Shown here one piece after another: positions 1 to 4,751 of a DNA stretch of 6,003 nt (position 1 is the first letter of the stretch; every line of letters starts with the position of its first letter). Origin of the DNA: a bacterium (lineage in GTDB: Bacteria > Pseudomonadota > Alphaproteobacteria > Rs-D84). The position numbers and the translations under genes are program-made. The stretch lies in the NCBI GenBank assembly GCA_014802705.1, contig JAAVBR010000010.1, forward strand, positions 1-6,003. The letters run 5' to 3'. Below the pieces are notes generated by a model, which saw nothing but the letters and a program-made list of their open reading frames with translations, was not told the origin of the DNA and did no database searches.

Positions 1-6
1 CATAGT

Positions 7-37
7 GGGAAAAGAAAAAAATCCCAGATTTCTGGGA
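7..37 (-). terminator. intrinsic terminator, second of a tandem pair
   Basis: On the minus strand a 6-bp stem TCCCAG/CTGGGA (37-32 with 27-22) closes an AAAT loop. It is followed by seven T, a C and four T (21-10). The hairpin is short but the U-tract is good. It lies just downstream of the stronger hairpin at 56-87. Confidence 0.6.
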
Positions 38-87
38 AAAACAAAAAAGAAAAAATGCCTAATCCAAAGGTTCGTTTGGATTAGGCA
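38..87 (-). terminator. intrinsic terminator with perfect 13-bp stem
   Basis: Positions 56-68 pair without mismatch with 75-87 around a 6-base loop (69-74). On the minus strand the stem is followed by T6-C-T6-G-T4 (55-38). The plus strand has no T-tract after the stem, so it should terminate leftward transcription only. The nearest leftward start is the promoter at 114-142. The operon at 220-1129 already has its own terminator. Confidence 0.75.
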
Positions 88-113
88 TAGTGAAATTCGC
101 CTCTACGCCACGG

Positions 114-142
114 ATTATAACCGATTGCGCGTGTTTGTGCAA
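114..142 (-). promoter_or_regulatory. sigma70-type promoter for the short leftward transcript
   Basis: On the minus strand -35 TTGCAC (142-137) is separated by exactly 17 bases from -10 TATAAT (119-114), a perfect -10 hexamer. The predicted start is near 106-108. Only the leader or terminator region lies downstream inside the window. A small inverted repeat CACCC/GGGTG (155-159 and 166-170) lies upstream of the -35 and has no known role. Confidence 0.65.
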
Positions 143-190
143 CATGTTTTCCGACACCCGGCCCTGGGTGGGGAATTTATTTGCGTCCTG

Positions 191-222
191 AAAAAAATCC
201 CGCCGTTTGGCGGGATTTTTTA
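191..222 (-). terminator. terminator of the lipoprotein/FKBP operon
   Basis: An 8-bp perfect stem ATCCCGCC/GGCGGGAT (197-204 with 209-216) closes a GTTT loop and is flanked by A6 on the left and T4 on the right. On the minus strand the A-run reads as a T-tract right after the stem. The hairpin touches the stop codon (222-220) of the FKBP gene. The structure could also act on the plus strand, where no gene is present. Confidence 0.85.
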
Positions 223-543
223 TTTCTTGATAATGTCGACGACGGTGACCTTGAACACGACGTCTTTGCCCGCCAATTCGGGGACGTATTGCGTCGGGAA
301 TGTGATGTTGACGTCGCGGGTTTCACCCGCCTTGGCACCGATCAATTGTTCTTCGAATCCGGGGACGAACGTGCCACTGCCCAATTTCAGGGGGAATCCC
401 GCCGCGGTGCCGCCGGCGAATTGTTCGCCGTTTAAAAATCCGGCAAAGTCAATCACGACCGTGTCGCCGTTCTGGGCCGTGCGGTCGCATGCCGTCAATG
501 TCAACGCCCCGCAAATACCAAAGATAGACATCCATTTTTTCAT
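220..543 (-). CDS. FKBP-type peptidyl-prolyl isomerase lipoprotein (trigger-factor-like domain)
   Basis: This 107-residue protein should catalyse cis-trans isomerisation of prolyl bonds in envelope proteins. Residues 1-18 are a lipoprotein signal (MKK, hydrophobic stretch, lipobox LTAC), with Cys19 as the lipidation site. Residues 26-104 form one FKBP fold: GDTVVIDFAGFLNGEQF (26-42), GG (44-45), FVPGFEEQLIGAKAGE (59-74) and FP..Y (82-86). The pattern most resembles the PPIase domain of trigger factor, but the ribosome-binding and C-terminal chaperone domains are absent. The start at 543 is preferred over a longer reading because AAGGGGGA precedes it at good spacing and the signal peptide begins there. 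It lies 16 bases after an unrecognised lipoprotein gene, presumably in the same mRNA, and a terminator overlaps its end. The +2 residue after Cys19 is Asp. The fold is confident; the substrate is unknown. Confidence 0.88.
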   Translation of the reverse strand: MKKWMSIFGICGALTLTACDRTAQNGDTVVIDFAGFLNGEQFAGGTAAGFPLKLGSGTFVPGFEEQLIGAKAGETRDVNITFPTQYVPELAGKDVVFKVTVVDIIKK

Positions 544-559
544 TTTATTTTCCCCCTTT

Positions 560-1129
560 TTATCGATCGCGATAGACGCAACGGAATCCGTATTCGCGCA
601 TGGTGGCGCCTTCGGCCTCAATCCTGTAATCAAAATAGGGGGTTGGGCGCATCACGTCAAACGACGGATTGTCATAGACCATCACAATGCTGTCTGCGTT
701 ACGGCCACAGACGCGTTTCATTTCATAGTCCGCCACCTTGGACAAAATGGTGCGGGCATCGCCGTCGATATCCATGCCGTCGGCGTTCTGCATCAGGCGC
801 AGGCGCATTTCGCGCAGGTCGGTATTGCCCAACAAAATCTGGACCCGGACCATGGCGCCCCGATATTCTTGCCACCGGGTTTCCATGCGGGCGGTGTTCC
901 AACGATTGCTGTTGTGTTCTTTGTCCGCGGCGGTTTTGGGTTTATAGGAATCAATGTTGGCGTATTGGTTGTCCGATTGCATAAAACCACTGGTCCGTTC
1001 GTTATACAGGGGCGCGTCCACGCCGCCCTGGGCAAAATCGTCCGTGTTGTACGGCATATCGTCGTCCGCGACGCATCCCCCCAACACCAAGACAGAACAC
1101 AAAATTCCACAGATTGTTTTTAATTTCAT
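560..1129 (-). CDS. unrecognised lipoprotein, 189 residues
   Basis: I do not recognise this family. Residues 1-18 are a lipoprotein signal peptide (MKLK, hydrophobic core, lipobox LGGC), with Cys19 lipidated and Val at +2. After it comes an acidic, Asn/Asp-rich and probably flexible linker (about 20-75). A charged, helix-like stretch follows (about 77-135), rich in Arg, Met and Glu. The C-terminal part (136-189) carries two cysteines, Cys141 and Cys184, that could form a disulfide in the periplasm, and aromatic segments YFDYRIEAEG and YGFRCVYRDR. The start at 1129 is chosen because the signal peptide begins there and AAGG lies 7 bases upstream; an extension to 1165 would put charged residues before the signal. 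It is the first gene of an operon with the FKBP lipoprotein and is transcribed from the promoter at 1156-1184. Working together with the isomerase on envelope proteins is only an inference from the operon. Confidence 0.85.
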   Translation of the reverse strand: MKLKTICGILCSVLVLGGCVADDDMPYNTDDFAQGGVDAPLYNERTSGFMQSDNQYANIDSYKPKTAADKEHNSNRWNTARMETRWQEYRGAMVRVQILLGNTDLREMRLRLMQNADGMDIDGDARTILSKVADYEMKRVCGRNADSIVMVYDNPSFDVMRPTPYFDYRIEAEGATMREYGFRCVYRDR

Positions 1130-1155
1130 CGGTTGGCCTTTTTCTCTTTTATGCA

Positions 1156-1184
1156 ATTGTAACAAATAAAGCGTTTTGATTCAA
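1156..1184 (-). promoter_or_regulatory. promoter of the lipoprotein/FKBP operon
   Basis: The minus strand reads -35 TTGAAT (1184-1179), 17 bases, then -10 TACAAT (1161-1156). The predicted start near 1150 leaves a leader of about 20 bases with an AAGG ribosome site before the ATG at 1129. The -35 overlaps the -35 of the divergent VirB11-like gene. Confidence 0.65.
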
Positions 1185-1204
1185 GTTGCGATTTGTGATA
1201 AAAT
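1176..1204 (+). promoter_or_regulatory. promoter of the VirB11-like gene, predicted leaderless
   Basis: -35 TTGATT (1176-1181), 17 bases, -10 TAAAAT (1199-1204). Only seven bases (AAGGGAT) separate the -10 from the ATG at 1212, so transcription should begin at or within a base of the start codon. The AAGGGA next to the ATG is too close to be a standard ribosome site. Confidence 0.6.
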
Positions 1205-1211
1205 AAGGGAT

Positions 1212-2171
1212 ATGACAAATGTCGTCTTGGAATCTTTGTTAAAACCGTTGGCGGATTTTTATACACCGTCTTTTGTAGAGGAAATCGCCATCAATCACGC
1301 CGGCCAGGTGTGGATGCGCCTGCATGGGGCGCGCGTGCCGTGGGTGTCGTATGATGCGCCGAATTTATCCCGGCAATACTTGGTGGATTTGATTCATACG
1401 GTGGCCAATATTTATGATCGGCCCTTTGATCCGACGCATGGGGTGCCGGTGGTCTATGCGACGTTGCCCGGCAATCATCGGTTCAGTGCCATCGCCGGGC
1501 CCAATGTACAATATGACGAACGGGATATGACCGGGGGCGTGGCGTTAAATATTCGCGGCGGCGGCGCGGTGGAAACCAGTTTTGAAAACTATCACCTGCG
1601 CCAGGGTGAACAATTGTTGCGGGTCAAGACCCGCCGGGTCCAGCGGCCCGATGATCCGTATGAACGGTTGATGGCCGCCATCAATGACGGCAGTCCGATT
1701 TTAATCAGCGGCGCCACCGCCACCGGCAAGACAACGTTCTTGAACCACATGTTGACGTTGATTGATCAAAACAGCCGCGTCATCACGGTCGAAGATGCGC
1801 GCGAAATTCGTGTGCCCCAGGAAAATCGTGTGCACTTTGTGTTGTCGCGCACGGAACAGAATAATGATTTTAATTATGCGCGCCTGTTGGATTTGGTGGT
1901 GCGTATGACGCCCGATGTGATTATCGGGGGGGAAATTTCCACCGACAATGCGTCTGTGTTGTGGGAAATGCTGGGGACGGGGCATGATCATTTTTATACC
2001 ACCATTCATGCCGAAAGTGCGGATGCGGCGTACGCCGCCTTTGCCGATCGGATTTTGCATACCCAGCCTGCGTATAACCGCACGGATTTAATTGCGGAAA
2101 TGCGCAAAAAAATTCGGGTGGTGCAATTGTCGCGTGACGGGGCCCTGCGCGCCGTGACCGAGGTGGTATAA
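1212..2171 (+). CDS. VirB11/TrbB-like secretion ATPase, orphan
   Basis: This 319-residue protein belongs to the type II/IV secretion traffic ATPases (VirB11, TrbB, CpaF), cytoplasmic hexamers that power DNA/protein transfer or pilus assembly at the inner membrane. The N-terminal domain (about 1-125) has the usual pattern EEIAINHAGQVW (23-34) and ATLPGNHRFSAIAGP (83-97). The ATPase domain shows Walker A GATATGKTT (167-175, Lys173), the Asp box VITVEDA (190-196), Walker B PDVIIGGE (234-241, Glu241) and the His box TTIHAES (263-269, His266). All catalytic motifs are intact and the length is normal. The Walker A has Ala where many members have GGTGSGKTT, but it still fits GxxxxGKT. The start at 1212 is the first ATG; a TTG at 1176 coincides with the -35 box. 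No other secretion gene is in the window, and the gene is monocistronic between its own promoter and terminator. It is closer to VirB11/TrbB than to the longer CpaF, but the exact subfamily is unsure. Confidence 0.87.
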   Translation: MTNVVLESLLKPLADFYTPSFVEEIAINHAGQVWMRLHGARVPWVSYDAPNLSRQYLVDLIHTVANIYDRPFDPTHGVPVVYATLPGNHRFSAIAGPNVQYDERDMTGGVALNIRGGGAVETSFENYHLRQGEQLLRVKTRRVQRPDDPYERLMAAINDGSPILISGATATGKTTFLNHMLTLIDQNSRVITVEDAREIRVPQENRVHFVLSRTEQNNDFNYARLLDLVVRMTPDVIIGGEISTDNASVLWEMLGTGHDHFYTTIHAESADAAYAAFADRILHTQPAYNRTDLIAEMRKKIRVVQLSRDGALRAVTEVV

Positions 2172-2186
2172 ACAGCCGCATTTTAT

Positions 2187-2220
2187 AAAAAAACGCCCGT
2201 CGGATGACGGGCATTTTTTT
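2187..2220. terminator. bidirectional terminator between VirB11-like gene and gap
   Basis: A perfect 7-bp stem GCCCGTC/GACGGGC (2195-2201 with 2206-2212) closes a GGAT loop. A7 lies on the left (2187-2193) and T7 on the right (2214-2220), so the U-tract works in both directions. It serves the converging VirB11-like gene (stop at 2171) and gap (stop at 2235). Confidence 0.9.
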
Positions 2221-2234
2221 GGGTGTCGAAACCT

Positions 2235-3239
2235 TTATTTTTCGATCAGTTTCCCCATCGCCACGGCGGTGTCGCCCATGCGGTTCGAAAAACCCCATTC
2301 GTTGTCGTACCATGCCGTGACATGCACCAGGCGATCGCCCAAGACCTTGGTCTGGGACGCGTCAAAGATCGAACTGTGTGCGTCACCGGTAAAGTCGATG
2401 GACACCAACGGTTTGTCGTTATAGCCGAATGTTTTGGATTCGGCGGCGCGCATGGCGGCATTGATTTCATCCACCGTCGCATCGCGTTCCAAATTCACGA
2501 CCAATTCCACGACCGACACGTCGGGCGTCGGGACACGCATCGCCATGCCGTCCAATTTCCCTGCCAAACGCGGCAAGACCAGGCCGATGGCCTTGGCGGC
2601 GCCGGTGCTGGTCGGGATCATGGACAGGGCCGCCGCGCGGGCACGACGAAAGTCTTTGTGGTTTTTATCCAACAACTGTTGATCGCCGGTATAGGCATGC
2701 ACCGTGGTCATCCAACCGTTTTTAACGCCAAAGGTGTTGTCCAAAACCGCCGCCACCGGCGCCAGGCAGTTTGTCGTGCACGACGCGTTTGACACGATCA
2801 GGTCGGTCGGTTTCAGGGTGTCTTGGTTCACGCCATAGACGATTGTGGCATCGGCGCCGTCCGACGGGGCGGACACCAGCACGCGTTTGGCCCCGGCGTC
2901 CAAATGCACACGGGCCTTGGCCGCGGATGTGAACAGCCCCGTGCATTCCATCACGACGTCCACATTCATTTCGCCCCAGGGCAATTCGGCCGGGTCGCGC
3001 ATGGCCAGGCATTTAATCCGCTGATTCCCGACGACGATATAATCCCCGTCCACGGTCACGTCCATCGGCAATTTGCCGTGCACGGAATCGTATTCCAACA
3101 AATACGCATTTTGTTCCACCGGCGCCAAATCATTGACCGCCACAAATTCGATGTCATCGCGTCCCGATTCCAGCGCCGCGCGCAGAACCAGGCGGCCGAT
3201 ACGACCAAAGCCATTGATGGCAACTCTTACTTTTGTCAT
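2235..3239 (-). CDS. gap: glyceraldehyde-3-phosphate dehydrogenase, type I
   Basis: This 334-residue cytoplasmic tetramer subunit oxidises and phosphorylates glyceraldehyde 3-phosphate to 1,3-bisphosphoglycerate in glycolysis, reversibly. The Rossmann motif INGFGRIGR is at 8-16, and Asp37 in AVNDL is the residue that usually binds the adenosine ribose of NAD. The catalytic motif SNASCTTNCLAP (150-161) carries Cys154, and His181 (HAYTGDQ) is its general base. RAAALSMIPTSTGAAKAIG (201-219) and the C-terminal WYDNEWGFSNR (310-320) are canonical. The length is normal and no motif is damaged. The GDQ after HAYT resembles alphaproteobacterial enzymes. The start at 3239 gives the standard N-terminus and follows AGGAAAGGAAA; an in-frame ATG at 3269 would add ten Lys-rich residues and is less likely. 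It is a single-gene unit divergent from miaA, ending at a shared terminator. NAD preference is inferred from Asp37 alone. Confidence 0.98.
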   Translation of the reverse strand: MTKVRVAINGFGRIGRLVLRAALESGRDDIEFVAVNDLAPVEQNAYLLEYDSVHGKLPMDVTVDGDYIVVGNQRIKCLAMRDPAELPWGEMNVDVVMECTGLFTSAAKARVHLDAGAKRVLVSAPSDGADATIVYGVNQDTLKPTDLIVSNASCTTNCLAPVAAVLDNTFGVKNGWMTTVHAYTGDQQLLDKNHKDFRRARAAALSMIPTSTGAAKAIGLVLPRLAGKLDGMAMRVPTPDVSVVELVVNLERDATVDEINAAMRAAESKTFGYNDKPLVSIDFTGDAHSSIFDASQTKVLGDRLVHVTAWYDNEWGFSNRMGDTAVAMGKLIEK

Positions 3240-3281
3240 TTTCCTTTCCTTTGCTGTTTTGTTTTTCATAAGGCTTTCCCT

Positions 3282-3310
3282 ATCTTGCCCCAAAAAAGAT
3301 AAGAATACAA
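3282..3310 (-). promoter_or_regulatory. possible weak promoter for gap
   Basis: The minus strand reads TTGTAT (3310-3305), 17 bases, then CAAGAT (3287-3282). The -10 matches the consensus at only three positions. It would give a leader of about 36 bases containing the AAGGAAAGG ribosome site. It is offered because no better promoter is visible in the 109-base gap between gap and miaA; such a highly expressed gene might depend on an activator. Confidence 0.25.
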
Positions 3311-3339
3311 TTGAATTTTGCACAGGCCCCCTTTATAAT
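3311..3339 (+). promoter_or_regulatory. promoter of miaA, predicted nearly leaderless
   Basis: -35 TTGAAT (3311-3316), 17 bases, -10 TATAAT (3334-3339, perfect). Nine bases then lead to the ATG at 3349, giving a leader of at most about three bases. The -10 is bracketed by CCCCC (3327-3331) and GGGGG (3342-3346), an inverted repeat with a 10-base centre. Confidence 0.65.
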
Positions 3340-3348
3340 TTGGGGGAT

Positions 3349-4242
3349 ATGAATTATACGTCTGTGATCATTGCCGGGCCCACCGCATCGGGCAAATCGG
3401 ATTTTGCCCATCGTTTGGCCGGGCGGATTCAGGGCACCATCATCAATTGCGACAGTGTCCAAATTTACCGCCATATTGAAAATATTTCGGCGAGTCCCGG
3501 GGCCGGCCGACCCGTGGGGGCGGCGATTGACGGCGTGCCGTATCGGCTGTTTTCTGTTTTGTCCCTGGATGAACAAATCGGGGTGGCAGATTATTTGCGG
3601 CGCGCGACCGATGAATATCGGGCGGCAATCGCCGCGGGACGTCGGCCGATTTTTGTCGGTGGCACGGGTTTTTATATTGACGCCATTGTGCGCGGGCTGT
3701 CCCCCATGCCGGACATCACGCCGGATGTGCGGCGTCGGGCGCGTGCGCTGGTGCATGATGATGTGGCGTCGGCGCGGCGTCTGTTGGGGGATGGGGCGCC
3801 GCGCGATCCCCAGCGTATGGCCCGCGCGGTTGAGGTGTTATTACAGACCGGCAAACCCATCGCGGCATGGCAATCGGCGCCGCGCGTCGGGGGGATTCGA
3901 CCGACGCCACTGCGGGTCTTGATCAATCCCGATCGGGATACGTTATGTGATCGCATTGTGGCCCGTATCCCCCAGATGATGGCGGGCGGCGCCATGGCCG
4001 AGGCCCAGCGGATTATCGACAACGGATGGGATGAAAACCGGGCGATTGGGGCGGTGCAATTGTGTCGGTATCTGCGCGGGGAAATCGATCAGGATACGGC
4101 CATTCAAAACTGGATCACGGCCACCCGTCAATATGCCAAGCGACAACGCACATGGTTCAAGACGCAATATGCGCCGGACATGGTTTTTGCGGACGGCGAT
4201 GAAAAAAACATAGCCGCGGTGGCGGCCATGCTGAACGTTTAA
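3349..4242 (+). CDS. miaA: tRNA dimethylallyltransferase
   Basis: This 297-residue enzyme transfers a dimethylallyl group from DMAPP to N6 of A37 in tRNAs reading UNN codons. The P-loop GPTASGKS is at 10-17, the catalytic Asp35 lies in NCDSVQIYR (33-41), and GGTGFYIDAIVRGLSP is at 104-119. The substrate-channel region has RDPQRMARAVEVLLQTGKPIAAWQ within 152-175. The tRNA-binding end has RAIGAVQLCRYLRGEI (231-246) and ATRQYAKRQRTWFK (258-271). The length is close to the family norm (about 300). The usual IGTAKP after DSMQIYR is replaced by ENISASP (44-50), a variation seen in alphaproteobacterial-style enzymes. The ATG at 3349 is fixed by the P-loop position and the adjacent promoter; an open frame extends upstream to 3073 but overlaps gap. 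The gene ends 21 bases from the converging hypothetical gene, with no clear terminator between them. Confidence 0.96.
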   Translation: MNYTSVIIAGPTASGKSDFAHRLAGRIQGTIINCDSVQIYRHIENISASPGAGRPVGAAIDGVPYRLFSVLSLDEQIGVADYLRRATDEYRAAIAAGRRPIFVGGTGFYIDAIVRGLSPMPDITPDVRRRARALVHDDVASARRLLGDGAPRDPQRMARAVEVLLQTGKPIAAWQSAPRVGGIRPTPLRVLINPDRDTLCDRIVARIPQMMAGGAMAEAQRIIDNGWDENRAIGAVQLCRYLRGEIDQDTAIQNWITATRQYAKRQRTWFKTQYAPDMVFADGDEKNIAAVAAMLNV

Positions 4243-4263
4243 GAAACGCAACGCGTCCGGGCT

Positions 4264-4686
4264 TTAATTGGTGCGGGCGTTGTCTTGTTTGGCCAACAGG
4301 CCCTGGATATAACCATAGCGATGATACAGGGCGTTTTCTAGTTTTTCGGTGGCCTTTTTCCGGGTCGGGGGATTGGGGGCCTGGATACAGAATTTGGCCA
4401 GATATTCCGCAATCATTTTGGCCAAGGCCAACAAAAATTGCGGGTTGGTGGCGTTGGACCGATCGCCCAACAGGCGGATAAACAACCGCGACTGAAAGAC
4501 GGCATAGTTTTCAATATTCTGGGACCAGGTGATCTTGGTGCGCCAGGCATTTCCGAAATCAGCCACGCGGGCATAGGACGGCCCATATTGCCTCATGATT
4601 TTATCCTGGATAAAGGGTGTGTATTCCCGGGTAAAGACGCGCGCGGCGGCGGACGGTTTCTTGGTAAAATAGGTTGCTTTGGCCAT
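4264..4686 (-). CDS. unrecognised basic 140-residue protein
   Basis: I do not recognise this family. The protein is soluble-looking, with no signal peptide or membrane segment, and is basic and mostly helical by composition. The N-terminus (1-20) is Lys/Arg-rich. The middle has aromatic segments YGPSYARVADFGNAW (34-48), YAVFQSRLFIRLLGD (61-75) and an Ala/Leu-rich helix FLLALAKMIAEYLAKF (84-99). A PNPPTRKK turn (104-111) precedes a last helix with YHRYGYIQGL (121-130). One Cys (100) is present. The start at 4686 is supported by GGGG about seven bases upstream and by the strong promoter at 4720-4748. Real-gene evidence is that promoter, base composition like its neighbours and tight packing between miaA and a kinase gene. 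Nucleic-acid binding would fit the charge but is not shown. Read-through from the kinase gene is possible, since no terminator lies between them. Confidence 0.75.
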   Translation of the reverse strand: MAKATYFTKKPSAAARVFTREYTPFIQDKIMRQYGPSYARVADFGNAWRTKITWSQNIENYAVFQSRLFIRLLGDRSNATNPQFLLALAKMIAEYLAKFCIQAPNPPTRKKATEKLENALYHRYGYIQGLLAKQDNARTN

Positions 4687-4719
4687 AATTTAACCCCGTA
4701 TGTTATTTATATCAGGGCT

Positions 4720-4748
4720 AATATAATACAAAACATTCAATTTGTCAA
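4720..4748 (-). promoter_or_regulatory. strong sigma70-like promoter of the 140-residue protein gene
   Basis: The minus strand reads -35 TTGACA (4748-4743, perfect), 17 bases, -10 TATATT (4725-4720, five of six). The predicted start near 4713 gives a leader of about 27 bases. It fills the AT-rich gap right after the stop of the upstream kinase gene, so the 140-residue protein can be expressed independently of that kinase. Confidence 0.75.
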
Positions 4749-4751
4749 TAT

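Larger units (their letters stand above)
1..108 (-). promoter_or_regulatory. putative attenuated leader or short non-coding RNA
   Basis: A transcript from the promoter at 114-142 would start near 106-108 and run left through two terminator hairpins (56-87 and 22-37). That gives either a short RNA of about 60-90 nt or the leader of a gene beyond the left edge. A minimal ORF starts with ATG at 88-86 and reads MPNPNEPLD before TAG at 61-59. It has a possible AGAGG ribosome site at 104-100, 11 bases upstream, which is rather far. Its codons fill the first hairpin, so translating ribosomes would disrupt that hairpin, as in transcription attenuation. An ATG at 3-1, in the same CACTATG context as the one at 88, could start the downstream gene, but the window ends there. 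The function is unknown and the leader reading is inference. Confidence 0.35.

Noticed and set aside
56..87. transposon end, attachment site or tRNA arm
   Set aside because: The perfect inverted repeat is followed by a T-tract on the minus strand and preceded by a promoter, which fits a terminator. No cloverleaf, transposase or target duplication is visible.
5..1123. 372-codon open frame on the plus strand
   Set aside because: It lies antisense to two lipoprotein genes that have signal peptides, ribosome sites, a promoter and a terminator. It also runs through terminator hairpins, and its translation shows no family pattern.
1176..1211. TTG start extending the VirB11-like protein by 12 residues
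   Set aside because: The TTG is the -35 box of the gene's own promoter, and the extension is not part of the family N-terminus.
2223..2792. 189-codon plus-strand frame opposite gap, with similar frames at 2823-3302 and 2434-2682
   Set aside because: These are shadows of the strongly conserved gap gene, His/Arg-rich and without domains or ribosome sites.
3073..3348. upstream extension of the miaA frame
   Set aside because: It overlaps gap on the other strand, the family N-terminus with the P-loop begins right after 3349, and the miaA promoter lies within it.
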